DNA from: Methanococcus voltae
Lineage (GTDB): Archaea; AGJL01; Methanococci; Methanococcales; Methanococcaceae
Assembly: GCF_024807655.1 (NCBI RefSeq)
Contig: NZ_JANUCR010000001.1
Span: 372,001-436,000 of the forward strand
Length of the DNA: 64,000 nt
Direction: 5' to 3'
A model generated the notes under the pieces. That model saw only the letters and a program-made list of their open reading frames with translations. It was not told the origin of the DNA and did no database searches. The translations under genes were made by a program, and so were the position numbers. Shown here piece by piece: positions 18,592-29,817 of the stretch; position 1 is the stretch's first letter, and each line of letters begins with the position of its first letter.

Positions 18592-21084
18592 ATGTTAAAA
18601 AAAATTTTTGTAAGTGGTATTGTTCAAGGCGTTGGATTTAGACCTTTTGTTTATAATATCGCAAAAAAAAATAATCTAAAAGGATATGTCAAAAATAAAG
18701 GGAATTTTGTGGAAATAGTAGTTAATGGTAATTTAAAAGATATAAACAACTTTTTAATAAATTTAAAAGAGGAAAAACCTGTGTTATCAAAAATAAATAA
18801 ATTAGAAATAGAAGATATTGATACAAATAATGATTTAGATAATGATTTAAATAATAAATTAGATGGATTAGAAGAATTAAATAAAGAATTTCATATATAT
18901 TCGAGTCAAAATGTAAATAATGAAGTAGCCGGTACAATACCGCCCGATATAGCATTGTGCGATGATTGTATAAAAGAATTGAAGGATAAAAAAGATATTC
19001 GATATGAATATCCGTTTATTGCTTGCGTAAACTGTGGTCCAAGGTTTACAGTTATAAAAAAACTACCTTATGACCGAGAAAACACTTCGATGGACAAATT
19101 TCCATTATGTGAAAATTGTGAAAAAGAATATAAAAATCCAAATGATAGAAGATTCCACGCTCAAGCGAATTGTTGCGATAAATGTGGTCCAAAAGTATTT
19201 TTAACAGATTCGAATGGAAATAAATTATTAGAAAAAGAATCAGCAATTAAAAAAGCCGTTGAACTATTGGAAGATGGTAAAATACTTGCAATAAAAGGAA
19301 TTGGTGGCACACACTTGGTATGTGATGCAAATAACGATGATGCTATATTAGAACTTAGAAAACGGTTAAATAGACCTACGCAAGCTTTTGCAATTATGAG
19401 TACTGAAGAAAAATATCCATTATTTTCAAAATTCACAAAAATAGAAGAAGAAGCCCTAAATTCATATAGGAGACCAATAGTGGCTTTAAAGAAAAAAGAA
19501 AACGGTTATAATAAATACATTTCTGAAAATATTTCTAATTTAGACACTGTAGGCGTAATGTTGCCATATTCTGGCTTACATTATTTATTATTTGGCAAAT
19601 GTACTGCATATGTAATGACTTCTGCAAATCTACCAGGATTACCGATGGCAATTACAAATGACAAAATTATCGAAAGTTTAAAAGATATTGCAGATTATTT
19701 CTTATTACACAACCGAGATATTGTAAATAGATGCGATGATAGCGTTTTAAAATTAATATCTAATAGAATGATGATATTAAGACGTTCAAGAGGCTATGCT
19801 CCAGAACCTATTGAAATAGATTTCTCAAAAATGGCAGAATTTGAAAATAAAAATAAATATAAAAATAAAGATGAAAATGAAAATGAAAATAAAGAAATTA
19901 TAAATGAGTTAAATAATAAAAAAATTGAAAAAAACATAATATCTGTTGGAGCTGAATTAAATTCTGTAGCTTGCTTAACTAAAGGAAATAAGTTTTATAT
20001 GACTCAGTATATCGGAAATACGTCAAAATATGAAACTTACAACTATTTAAAAGATGCTGTACATAATATCCTTAGATTAACAAATACAAATAAGTTAGAT
20101 ACGATTGTTTGCGATTTGCACCCTCAATTTAACTCCAAAAAATTTGCTAATGAACTAACAAAAGAATATGATGCACCTATGTTTGAAATACAACATCATG
20201 CTGCTCACGTATATTCATTAATGGGCGATAATGGGTTTTTTGAACCCAACATAACCATTGCCCTTGATGGACTTGGATATGGTAAAGATGGCAATATTTG
20301 GGGTGGAGAATTATTATATTGCGATAAAAACTATGAAATACATCGTATAGGTCATTTAGAAGAACAGTTGCAATTGGGTGGTGATTTATCCACAAAATAC
20401 CCCCTTAGAATGTTGTTTTCCATACTTAGCAAAAAAATGAGTCTTGATGAATCATTTGAATTTGTAAAAAAATACATTGGAAAATACCCCGAATTAACAG
20501 AAAAAGAATTAAAATTAATTAAAATGCAAATAAAAAGTGGATTAAATACTGCAATTACCACATCAACCGGTAGAGTATTAGATAGCGTAGCTGCTTTGTT
20601 ATCCGTTTGTTTCAAAAAAACTTATGATGGAGAACCGTCTATAAGATTAGAAGCTTTTGCAAATAGCTGTGATGAAAAAGAAAAAAAGCAAATATTAGAA
20701 TTTGTTGAAAATATGGATAACATTCGTTATTCAAGACTTATTGATTATGAAAATAATATTATAAAAACCTCCGAAATAGTTTATGATTGTTATACCCTGT
20801 TGCAAAATGAAGTATTTAGTAAAAAAGGGATAGCATACTATGCTCATTTAGTTTTGGCTAACTGTTTATGTATTATTTCCGAGAATTCTGCTAAAAAATT
20901 GAATATCAATACCTTGGGACTTACTGGAGGAGTTAGCTATAACAGAATAATAACAGAATATATGGTAATTAAATTAAAAAATAAAGGTTTTAATATACTT
21001 TTACATAATAATGTGCCAAATGGAGATGGAGGAATTGCATTCGGACAATCTGTAGGTTATATTTTGAAAAATGAGATAAATTAA
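18592..21084 (+). CDS. hypF: Carbamoyltransferase HypF, NiFe hydrogenase maturation
   Basis: HypF uses carbamoyl phosphate and ATP to load a carbamoyl group on HypE, the precursor of the CN ligands of NiFe hydrogenases. At 830 residues, the domains read in order: acylphosphatase (VSGIVQGVGFRPFVYNIA, residues 4-21), two zinc fingers (CDDCIKEL, CVNCGPRF, CENCEKEY, CDKCGPKV, about 125-205), a YrdC-like domain (about 215-410) and a Kae1-like domain with HHAAHVYSLMGDNG and TGGVSYNR. A charged linker rich in Asn, Lys and Glu sits near residues 420-445. GTGATAAAATG gives the start. It would serve both Vhu and Ehb in this window. Confidence 0.97.
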   Translation: MLKKIFVSGIVQGVGFRPFVYNIAKKNNLKGYVKNKGNFVEIVVNGNLKDINNFLINLKEEKPVLSKINKLEIEDIDTNNDLDNDLNNKLDGLEELNKEFHIYSSQNVNNEVAGTIPPDIALCDDCIKELKDKKDIRYEYPFIACVNCGPRFTVIKKLPYDRENTSMDKFPLCENCEKEYKNPNDRRFHAQANCCDKCGPKVFLTDSNGNKLLEKESAIKKAVELLEDGKILAIKGIGGTHLVCDANNDDAILELRKRLNRPTQAFAIMSTEEKYPLFSKFTKIEEEALNSYRRPIVALKKKENGYNKYISENISNLDTVGVMLPYSGLHYLLFGKCTAYVMTSANLPGLPMAITNDKIIESLKDIADYFLLHNRDIVNRCDDSVLKLISNRMMILRRSRGYAPEPIEIDFSKMAEFENKNKYKNKDENENENKEIINELNNKKIEKNIISVGAELNSVACLTKGNKFYMTQYIGNTSKYETYNYLKDAVHNILRLTNTNKLDTIVCDLHPQFNSKKFANELTKEYDAPMFEIQHHAAHVYSLMGDNGFFEPNITIALDGLGYGKDGNIWGGELLYCDKNYEIHRIGHLEEQLQLGGDLSTKYPLRMLFSILSKKMSLDESFEFVKKYIGKYPELTEKELKLIKMQIKSGLNTAITTSTGRVLDSVAALLSVCFKKTYDGEPSIRLEAFANSCDEKEKKQILEFVENMDNIRYSRLIDYENNIIKTSEIVYDCYTLLQNEVFSKKGIAYYAHLVLANCLCIISENSAKKLNINTLGLTGGVSYNRIITEYMVIKLKNKGFNILLHNNVPNGDGGIAFGQSVGYILKNEIN

Positions 21085-21667
21085 TCCAAATAATCTGAAA
21101 TTAGATAATTTACTTTATTATTTTATTATTTTATTATTTTATTAGTTTACATTATTATTTTGTAGAATGCATATTCTTTATCCATTATAATACTTTCAAA
21201 ATTTTTAGATTCCGCAATACGCTAATTATGAGCATTAAATCGTAAGCTATATATATTACGGAAGTACTATAATGTAATGTGCATTAGTTGCACATAACCA
21301 CTTAATTAAGGTCACCCTATTAAATACCAGTATTTAATAATTTGAATTCATTTAGTTGATATTTTAAAATATATGGATTATGTTATATGTTAATACTTGA
21401 TAAAACACCGTTATATTTACCAAGTTAGCATGAACGATTTATATAAGCTTAAATCTTATTTAATAAAAATATTATCATATATTTTTATTAATCGTTAGAT
21501 ATTTTTTAAATTATTTGAATTTACTAAATTCTTTTAATGTTTTAACATTTTAAGTTAATTAACATTAAAGTCTATTTTAAAAAAATTAAAAAAGTATTAT
21601 TTTTGTATATTATTATTATTATTATTATTGTATATTATCATATAATAGTATATATGAACCCATAAAC
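21085..21667. other. Convergent intergenic region with short inverted repeats
   Basis: About 580 bases between the convergent hypF and deoxyhypusine synthase genes. Most is low-complexity A/T, including a TTA-type triplet run at about 21609-21629. The part at 21200-21320 is less AT-rich than its surroundings and has inverted repeats: TTCCG with CGGAA about 45 bases later, and GTGCA with TGCAC. No ORF with a ribosome binding site is seen. It could hold a small RNA or merely the two 3' ends. Confidence 0.35.
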
Positions 21668-22693
<1,026 letters not shown>

Positions 22694-22705
22694 TCACCCA
22701 TATAA

Positions 22706-22736
<31 letters not shown>

Positions 22737-22898
22737 TTAGTATTATTTTATTATGTTATATTGTTATTAGTATTATTGGTTGAATATTTTATATCATTAA
22801 CCAAAGTGTTTTTAAGTAAATTATTGTTAAAAATTAAAAATAAAAATAAATAAGTATTATTTAAAAAAATTAAAATTCTTTAAGTAAGTGAACTAAAA

Positions 22899-24113
22899 TT
22901 ATTCTTCAATTACTTTCTTTAAAATTTCCATATCGCATTCAATTTCAGAAGGTAATGTACTTGCTTTGATTGCTGCGTCAGGGTCTTTTAAACCGTTTCC
23001 AGTAGTAATACATACAATTTTTCCTTCTTTATCGATTGCACCCATATCTAATAATTTTATTAAACCTGCGATTGAGGAAGCTGATGCTGGTTCTACGAAA
23101 ATACCTTCTGTTTGAGCCAATAATTTTTGAGCCGCAGTTATTTCTTCATCACTTACAAATTCAGCTAAACCATTTGATTGATAAATAGCTTCGAGAGCCT
23201 TTACAGCATTTACAGGGTTTCCAATTCTTATTGCGGTTGCTATTGTTTCAGGATTGTCTTCTGGATTGATATTATCTTTTTGAGCTTTATAAGCCTTAAC
23301 AATTGGTTGAGCACCTTCTGCTTGGATACCTATCATTTTTGGTAAGCTATCAATTAAGTCTGTTTCTTTAAACTCTTTGAAACCTTTCCATATTGCACTT
23401 ATATTTCCTGCATTACCAACTGGTAAAATAACAGTACTTGGAGCTTCAAAATCCAACTGGTCGCAAATTTCGAAACCGATTGTTTTTTGACCTTCTAATC
23501 TAAATGGATTTACTGAGTTAAGTAAGTAAAGTTTGTTTTCGAGTGCTAAGTTTTTAATCATAACTAAAGCTTGGTCAAAGTTTCCATTGATTTGAACTAC
23601 TTTTGCACCGTAAAACATAGCTTGAGCCAACTTACCGAGTGCTACTTTACCACCAGGTAATAAAACGATACATTTTTTACCAGACCTTGCTGAATAAGCT
23701 GCTAATGATGCTGAGGTATTACCTGTTGAAGCACAACCAACTACGGGAGCGCCCAATTCATTTGCTCTTGTCACACCTACAGTCATTCCTCTATCTTTAA
23801 AACTACCGGTTGGGTTTGCACCTTCGTTTTTAATATAAAGTTCCTTTAAACCTAACTTTTTAGCTAAGTTGTCGCATTTATATAATGGAGTTCCGCCTTC
23901 CCAAAGACTAACGATTTTATTTGTATCTTTAACTGGCAAATATTCCAAATATCTCCAAACACCGCTTCTTCTTTCCCTTAATTGTTCCTTTGAAACTTCA
24001 TTTTTAATTTTTTCGAGGTCATATTTAATTTCTAAAAGACCGCCACATTCACAGTTGTATATTATTTCATCTACGTCGTATTCTTTTCCACATTCTCTGC
24101 ATCTTTGTATCAT
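22899..24113 (-). CDS. thrC: Threonine synthase
   Basis: PLP enzyme converting O-phosphohomoserine to threonine. The 404-residue protein begins with a zinc-ribbon-like CRECGKEY and CECGG, typical of archaeal threonine synthases. The PLP lysine lies in NPTGSFKDRGM (about residue 106), and the phosphate-binding loop is LPVGNAGNISAIWKG. GTGAAATC precedes the ATG. The upstream enzyme of this pathway, homoserine dehydrogenase, is elsewhere in the window at about 51-52 kb. Confidence 0.95.
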   Translation of the reverse strand: MIQRCRECGKEYDVDEIIYNCECGGLLEIKYDLEKIKNEVSKEQLRERRSGVWRYLEYLPVKDTNKIVSLWEGGTPLYKCDNLAKKLGLKELYIKNEGANPTGSFKDRGMTVGVTRANELGAPVVGCASTGNTSASLAAYSARSGKKCIVLLPGGKVALGKLAQAMFYGAKVVQINGNFDQALVMIKNLALENKLYLLNSVNPFRLEGQKTIGFEICDQLDFEAPSTVILPVGNAGNISAIWKGFKEFKETDLIDSLPKMIGIQAEGAQPIVKAYKAQKDNINPEDNPETIATAIRIGNPVNAVKALEAIYQSNGLAEFVSDEEITAAQKLLAQTEGIFVEPASASSIAGLIKLLDMGAIDKEGKIVCITTGNGLKDPDAAIKASTLPSEIECDMEILKKVIEE

Positions 24114-24384
24114 GATTTCACTTTTAAGAATTTATACTGGATTAATATATAAGAGATATAAGTTATTGAATTTGATTTAATTGATTTTCAATGTTTTCAA
24201 ATCTAAATTTATAGATTCATACTTAATTCAGTATATAGTATTAAATTATAGGATATAAAGCTTACCTTGAATATATTAAAAAATGAGATAATAGGAGATA
24301 ATTAAAAATAATAATAATAATAATAATAGTATAATAAAATTAAAATTATAAAATACTTATTAAAAAGTAGGATAAATTAAAGTA

Positions 24385-25164
24385 TTACTTCATTGCTTCT
24401 TTTTTTAAATCCTTAGGCATTTTTTCAATAGCATATCTTAATGTAGTCCTAGTCATATTATTTTTATTTTCTAAAACATAATTATAAACTTCTTCTTGAT
24501 ATTTATCAGCAGTAACTTTTAAAAGCCAACCGATGCCTTTTTCGACCATATCATCACGAACCAGGATTAAAATATCTGCAGTTTTAAAAACCCTATCTCT
24601 AATATCCACTTTTCTTATGTGGGGTATCAACACAGTTGCACTTATTCTTTGTTCCCATCGGTTTTTAGAATCTGTAAATTTAAATAAATCATCTAATAAC
24701 TCCGGATATTTTTTAGTTAGTTCATAAAATGCGTGTATTGAAAATTCATCCGAATATGCCCAATTTGTTATATAATTCGATGCAATGTATTTAAAAAATT
24801 CAAAATCTTCTTTTTCATAATATTTTTTAGATTTATGCAACATTATGAGTCCCAAATTCTTATATTCAAAAATAGGATTATCCAAAAGTTTTTTACAAAT
24901 ATCATATAAATCATTTTTTATTAATTTATTTACTTCTTCATTATTTAAATTAGTGTTTTCTCGATAATATTCTTTTAAATAAGTTTCTAACTTTTTATAA
25001 TATTCATTAGAAATTTTTCTCAAAATAGGTACACGTATACCAATTGATTCACCAATATCTTCCTTAAAAAAGTTTTTTACAGATGTTTTGTAGGCATTAG
25101 AACAATTTGACATTATTTGATTGTCCATTTCAGCATTTAAATCATTTATAAATTTATCTTTCAC
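24385..25164 (-). CDS. AlkD-like DNA alkylation repair protein
   Basis: An all-helical HEAT-repeat-like protein of 259 residues resembling the AlkD/AlkC DNA glycosylase family, which excises alkylated purines without base flipping. Characteristic blocks are GIRVPILRKISNEY near residue 40, NWAYSDEFSIHAFYEL near 135, and WEQRISATVLIPHIRK followed by VEKGIGWLLKVTADKYQEEV. The start is a GTG at 25164 with GGGGCGGAATT before it; a later ATG (Met13) is the alternative. It stands alone on the minus strand. Family membership is fairly clear; glycosylase activity is not proven. Confidence 0.75.
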   Translation of the reverse strand: MKDKFINDLNAEMDNQIMSNCSNAYKTSVKNFFKEDIGESIGIRVPILRKISNEYYKKLETYLKEYYRENTNLNNEEVNKLIKNDLYDICKKLLDNPIFEYKNLGLIMLHKSKKYYEKEDFEFFKYIASNYITNWAYSDEFSIHAFYELTKKYPELLDDLFKFTDSKNRWEQRISATVLIPHIRKVDIRDRVFKTADILILVRDDMVEKGIGWLLKVTADKYQEEVYNYVLENKNNMTRTTLRYAIEKMPKDLKKEAMK

Positions 25165-25286
25165 AATTCCGCCCCATTATTTAAAATTAGAATAAATAAA
25201 ATAGTAAAATAGATAATATCATAAAAAAATATAATTTATTTAGTATTTATTTAGTATTTATTTAGTATTTATTAATTAGTTATTAA

Positions 25287-25727
25287 TTATTTATTTCCTA
25301 AATCTTCCAAAAATAAAGCTATCTTTTTAACAATTACTGTTGCATCTTCGTCTGATTCGGGGTATTCCAAATTTAATATTGGTACTTCAGACCTTCTAAC
25401 CAAATATTTTGTTAATTCGTTTGTTCTTTCACAACCAACGCATCCAAAACCCATTGGTGCTTTATTCATTATGATTGCGGCTTCTGCTTCGTCAATAAGA
25501 GGTCCTATCATAGACATCCTGCCCCTAACACCCGATGGAACTTCAATTGCTGCATATTTTAAACCTTTTTTAGGGTCTTCATCAGTGATATTCATAGGTG
25601 GGTGGTCAATTTCTGCATTCCTTACTTTTTCACCGATTGCATTATTAATCATTAATGGTTTATGACCAAATCGTTCAACCAAATCTGCTAATATAAGGCT
25701 GTTTGTGGGATAAATAAATACTTTCAA
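25287..25727 (-). CDS. Probable methanogenesis marker protein 5
   Basis: A small protein (146 residues from the preferred start) of a family I associate with methanogenesis marker 5, found only in methanogens and of unknown function. Seen features are FIYPTNSLILADLVERFGHK at the N terminus, RGRMSMIGPLIDEAEAAI in the middle and GFGCVGCERTNELTKYL with a CxxC pair. The longer ATG at 25742 has no ribosome binding site. A TTG at 25727 has GGTGA four bases upstream and gives MKVFIYP, so it is chosen. The marker number is from memory and could be off. Confidence 0.6.
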   Translation of the reverse strand: MKVFIYPTNSLILADLVERFGHKPLMINNAIGEKVRNAEIDHPPMNITDEDPKKGLKYAAIEVPSGVRGRMSMIGPLIDEAEAAIIMNKAPMGFGCVGCERTNELTKYLVRRSEVPILNLEYPESDEDATVIVKKIALFLEDLGNK

Positions 25728-25950
25728 ATTTTCACCATCCATAAAATAATTTTAATTATAAAATATCTTTGATTCTTAGGATATCAATATCTTATGCATA
25801 TATTTTATGTGTACTTCATATTTATTGTATATTTCTATTTTAAAATATAATATACTTTTCAATTGATTTTATTTTAAATTTATTTAGGACCTATGCATTA
25901 TTTATTTTTATTTTAAGCTTTTTGAACGTTCTCAAAAATAAGTTTCTTGA

Positions 25951-26000
<50 letters not shown>

Positions 26001-26007
26001 ATATAAT

Positions 26008-26595
26008 TTAACGACTAAATTCTTCATCAAATTTTAAATAAACCCTATGCAACATTTCTCTTGCTTTCATAAGTTTTAAATTACTTTCATTTAATAAAAT
26101 ATTTAAATAATTGTCGTCTACAACTAATTTACCATCAAATCCGATGGGGGCATCTAATTTCATAGTTGTCAAAAATTCTACAATATAACGTTTTTCAGAT
26201 AAAGATTTTATCGAAGAAGCCTTTAAACCATTGTGGTAAGCTATTTCTAAAAGTTTTTTCGCAGAAAAAGCATCTTTACAAGCTATATGCATTATTGGAG
26301 AATTTAAAACAAAATAAAGTCTGTCATAATCCGGTGATGCACTTTCTATGGCGATATTCATTTCGTCAGTTGTTGCATAGTGGTGCCATTTTCCCAGCCA
26401 TCTTGAATAAATTTTCGTATTCACGTTTTTTGGGAATTCCATAATCCCGCAACGACCTATACAGCTACTTGTCGTATAATACTCGTCTTCTTCGTTTATT
26501 CTATCTACAAAATACATTATTTCTTTATCAACAAGATTGTTATCTACAGCATACTGTAATTTTTTCATTTTATTGTATTTAGCTTCTAAAAACAT
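26008..26595 (-). CDS. taw3: tRNA wybutosine-synthesis methyltransferase Taw3/TYW3
   Basis: SAM-dependent N4-methyltransferase acting on the 4-demethylwyosine derivative at position 37 of tRNA-Phe in archaeal wyosine synthesis. The 195-residue protein has YYTTSSCIGRCGI (the SSC.GR block of TYW3), WLGKWHHY, and the central SPDYDRLYFVLNSPIMHI segment. GGTGAATT precedes the ATG. It is isolated from other tRNA modification genes, between marker 5 and the DsrE-like gene. Confidence 0.88.
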   Translation of the reverse strand: MFLEAKYNKMKKLQYAVDNNLVDKEIMYFVDRINEEDEYYTTSSCIGRCGIMEFPKNVNTKIYSRWLGKWHHYATTDEMNIAIESASPDYDRLYFVLNSPIMHIACKDAFSAKKLLEIAYHNGLKASSIKSLSEKRYIVEFLTTMKLDAPIGFDGKLVVDDNYLNILLNESNLKLMKAREMLHRVYLKFDEEFSR

Positions 26596-26836
26596 AATTC
26601 ACCAGATGAATAATTTAAAATTATAATAATTTGATTAATTTAGATATCTGTATACCCTTAAGGATATAAAAAATTGATTATGGAAATCGAGTATAAAAAG
26701 TTAGGAAAGTAAATAATACCCTATGAAAAAAGCTATATGAAAAATAAAAAAACTTAAAAAAATAATTAAAAAGAAAAATATTGTTAAATTAACCTGATGG
26801 TTAAGATAAATAAGTATTTAATTATAAAGTATTTAT

Positions 26837-27178
26837 TTAAAAAGTAATTGTTCTATCGGCATCTTTAACGAAATCTACTAAATCGTGCATTGTAGCCAGT
26901 TGAACGCCTTCAACTAAATCTTCAGAAACTCCTCTTGCCTTTGAACAAGGACCACAAGCTTTAACAACAGCTCCTGCATCAATTGCGCCAGTTAATAGCT
27001 CTAAATAGTTAGGAACGTCCACTGGGTTTTGAGTACCTTTTGCAACGTAAACTGCATCTTCTAATAAAAAGATGTTAACATCGATACCTTCCACAAGTGC
27101 TGTAAGGGCAAATCTTAATGCAGAATATGCTCTTTCTTGACCATATGGTGCAGTTGTAATAATTACAGTAAATTTCAT
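26837..27178 (-). CDS. DsrE-family protein
   Basis: A 113-residue DsrE/DsrF-like protein. The fold is indicated by KFTVIITTAPYGQERAYSALRFALTAL at the N terminus and by a conserved cysteine region VKACGPCSKARGV near residue 75. DsrE-like proteins carry sulfur as persulfides. It is only 19 bases downstream of a TusA-like gene on the same strand, so the two probably form a sulfur-relay pair. In an organism without a classical cysteine desulfurase route, this may matter for sulfur or selenium handling, but that is inference. GAGGTATATTT gives the start. Confidence 0.82.
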   Translation of the reverse strand: MKFTVIITTAPYGQERAYSALRFALTALVEGIDVNIFLLEDAVYVAKGTQNPVDVPNYLELLTGAIDAGAVVKACGPCSKARGVSEDLVEGVQLATMHDLVDFVKDADRTITF

Positions 27179-27197
27179 AAATATACCTCTTATTAAA

Positions 27198-27413
27198 TTA
27201 GTTTTTTAAAATAACTACTTTGAAACCGTCAGAATTTCCATCTGCAGAAACTATTTTATGTCCTTTTTCTTCTACGAATCTTACGATATTTTGTAATGCA
27301 GGTTTGTAATCACCAGTTACGGTTAATTCTTCTCCTGAACTCATTGCATCTAATGCCTTTTTAGTTTTCAAAACCGGCATTGGGCAAACTGTTCCGCTTA
27401 CATCTAAATCCAT
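27198..27413 (-). CDS. TusA/SirA-like sulfur carrier protein
   Basis: A 71-residue TusA-family protein with the conserved CPMPVLKTKKAL motif (Cys about residue 9) whose cysteine carries persulfide sulfur. The frame opens at 27446, but GGTGATAAAATG places the start at 27413 and gives the typical MDLDVSGTVCPMP beginning. It precedes the DsrE-like gene by 19 bases, an arrangement common for sulfur-transfer partners. The acceptor is unknown. Confidence 0.88.
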   Translation of the reverse strand: MDLDVSGTVCPMPVLKTKKALDAMSSGEELTVTGDYKPALQNIVRFVEEKGHKIVSADGNSDGFKVVILKN

Positions 27414-27618
27414 TTTATCACCAATATTAACATTATTAATAATCAATTTGGTTATTAAGTTATATAATACACAATTATGAATTTATAATTATAATTCATA
27501 TTTATTTATCATTATTGTTCGTATTATATATTAATTGTAATTTATGACATTATTTTTTATGATATATTAATTATATAAATATATTCATTAGTGTAATTAA
27601 TAACTAATCAATTATTAG

Positions 27619-28452
27619 TTAATCTAATAAGTCATAATATTCGTTGTCAATTATATAATCATTAACCATCCATAAATCATTGTTTGATTTAGATAAGTTT
27701 AAAAGTTTATGAATTACATCTTCATTTGAACGTTTAAATAACTCAGATATTAATTTGTGTAATATTTCTTCATAATATGAATCTTCTATGTCATAATAAT
27801 ATTTTGATTTTAAAAAATATTGTATAAATTCCATTATTTGTTCATCGGTTGCGTTATTTAAAAATTCATTTGATAAATAGGATTTAAATGTAAATATGTT
27901 CTTTTTTTCCAAATTTAATAATTTTAACATATTTTTAGCAAGTTCTAATTCATTTTTAATTCCATTACCATATTCAACATTATTATGTACTTTTGATTTA
28001 TCAGTTTTAACTTTCTTGTCAAAATAATCAACCCATAAGTAATTATCAACAATTATATTCTTCAAATGAATTAGTATCTCTTCTTTAGGCAATTTATCTA
28101 ATGAATTTAGTAATTTTTCACCATCAATGTATGTATCATTGAAATAAGATAAAATAAGTGCATATGCGTGCTTACAATTATTTTTATAACCGCACGTACA
28201 TTGCCCCGTTAAATTCTTCAAATCGACTTTAACTTTGTATTTTTGACCGCCTGCAACTACACCATACAAATAATTGTCATATCTTACATTATAGATTATA
28301 TTTCTATTCAGATAGTAATAATAACCCCTATCGATTACTTTTTCATTATATAAATTATTTAAAATTGTTTTATTTGATTCAATTCTCTTTTTAAAATTAT
28401 TTTTATTGTTATCATTGTTATTTTTATTAGTATACTCTTGAAAATTACCCAT
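27619..28452 (-). CDS. SWIM zinc-finger protein
   Basis: A 277-residue protein with a SWIM-type zinc finger: CTCGYKNNCKHAYALIL (about residues 80-96), that is CxC then CxH. The finger is preceded by the usual basic beta segment GVVAGGQKYKVKVDLKN. SWIM domains bind DNA or proteins. The rest is helical, Asn/Lys-rich and shows no other known domain. No helicase or transposase partner is adjacent. GGGATATTATG gives the start. Function unknown. Confidence 0.7.
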   Translation of the reverse strand: MGNFQEYTNKNNNDNNKNNFKKRIESNKTILNNLYNEKVIDRGYYYYLNRNIIYNVRYDNYLYGVVAGGQKYKVKVDLKNLTGQCTCGYKNNCKHAYALILSYFNDTYIDGEKLLNSLDKLPKEEILIHLKNIIVDNYLWVDYFDKKVKTDKSKVHNNVEYGNGIKNELELAKNMLKLLNLEKKNIFTFKSYLSNEFLNNATDEQIMEFIQYFLKSKYYYDIEDSYYEEILHKLISELFKRSNEDVIHKLLNLSKSNNDLWMVNDYIIDNEYYDLLD

Positions 28453-28782
28453 AATATCCCAACATTATGCCCTTAATACATAAACACCGAAGATTAAAAT
28501 AAATTTAATTAAATTTATTATGATATATAATTAGTATTAAATCTTATCAGTTTTCATTGATTTTTTTGATTTTTTCACATTTTTTAGAATAGGTAATATA
28601 TAGTTCCAATACATATATACAATATGAAATTATGGAAATAATTTATACATTTAAATATATTTGCTAAAAAAATTTTTAAATATATTTATTTTATAAAGAT
28701 ATGAATTATATAATTCGGGATTCATAATATAATTTATTAACTTATATTTGATATTAACTTAATATCTGATGTGTGTGATATG
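28453..28782. other. AT-rich divergent intergenic region
   Basis: About 330 bases between the minus-strand SWIM gene and the plus-strand AGOG gene. It contains TATA-like elements for both directions and otherwise only low-complexity sequence. No ORF, repeat or strong hairpin was found. Confidence 0.5.
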
Positions 28783-29688
28783 ATGAAAAAAATTACAATT
28801 AACAAATCAACAGAACATAGCGACGAAAATAAAAAGAACGAATTAATTAATTTACTTAAGAATTTTGACATTAACACAGCGAGAAAATTTGAAGAAGAAA
28901 TTGATATCCAATACAAAATGTTAACCAACCTATATAATAGTTTAATAGAACAAGTTGAAGAAGAAATGCAAGATTTTTACGAAGATTTAGCGGTAGAAGT
29001 ATTTGTTAAATTGGTAATTATGAATTCACTTATTAGCTATCAACTTTCTGGGACGGGGGAAGCGTGGTGGACGGAATTTAGTCAATATTGGTCCAATAAA
29101 GAGAATAAAATATTAGAAAAGTATTCGGGTAATAAAGAGCTATTACTTGAAGAATTTATCAATTTCTTGAAAAATTCTAAAGGAAATAGACGATTTCACA
29201 TTACAAAAATAAAGAGACTTGAAAAAATATATGAATTTTTAAAGGATTTGACTTTCGAAGAAATAAAATATTACTATGAAAATATGGAAGAATTAAGAAA
29301 TATCGTTTCTAAAAATTTAGATACGCAAAAAAGTGCTAAAACAGTTGTTTTTTCCATTAAAATGTATGGATATGCCTGCAGAATTTCACTTAAACAGTAT
29401 ATTGCATACCCTATGGATATTGAAATACCTTTGGACAGTAGAATTGAAAAGTATACTAAAAAAATATTAGATATTAATTTAAAAAATCCTAAAAAAATAC
29501 AGGGCGTTAAATTAACTGATAAATATATGTTAGAATTTTGGAAAGAAGTTTCTAGAACAACAGAGATTCCACCATTACACATTGACTCAATACTATGGAC
29601 TGCGTTAGGTAAATCATTTGATATCGAAAAATTGACCGATTCGGAAAAAACAAATATCGAAAAATTAATGGCATTTAACCAGGAATAA
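28783..29688 (+). CDS. Archaeal 8-oxoguanine DNA glycosylase/AP lyase (AGOG type)
   Basis: Probable N-glycosylase/DNA lyase that removes 8-oxoguanine. The HhH-GPD-like helical protein (about 301 residues) shows GEAWWTEFSQYW near residue 90, a Lys-rich region where the Schiff-base lysine is expected (SAKTVVFSIKMYGYACR), and IPLDSRIEKYTKKI with the conserved Asp. The C terminus has IPPLHIDSILWTALGK, as in AGOG enzymes. Two adjacent ATGs follow GTGTGTGAT; I take the second for ribosome binding site spacing. It is followed by a rubredoxin gene. Confidence 0.75.
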   Translation: MKKITINKSTEHSDENKKNELINLLKNFDINTARKFEEEIDIQYKMLTNLYNSLIEQVEEEMQDFYEDLAVEVFVKLVIMNSLISYQLSGTGEAWWTEFSQYWSNKENKILEKYSGNKELLLEEFINFLKNSKGNRRFHITKIKRLEKIYEFLKDLTFEEIKYYYENMEELRNIVSKNLDTQKSAKTVVFSIKMYGYACRISLKQYIAYPMDIEIPLDSRIEKYTKKILDINLKNPKKIQGVKLTDKYMLEFWKEVSRTTEIPPLHIDSILWTALGKSFDIEKLTDSEKTNIEKLMAFNQE

Positions 29689-29817
29689 TTTAAATTATTA
29701 TTTAATAATATATTAAAATAATTAAATAAGTAAATATATATAATATCTTAATAATAATTTAATTATGTACAATAAAAGCTAAAAAAGCTATAATTATTAA
29801 AACAGAGGGGTGGTAAT

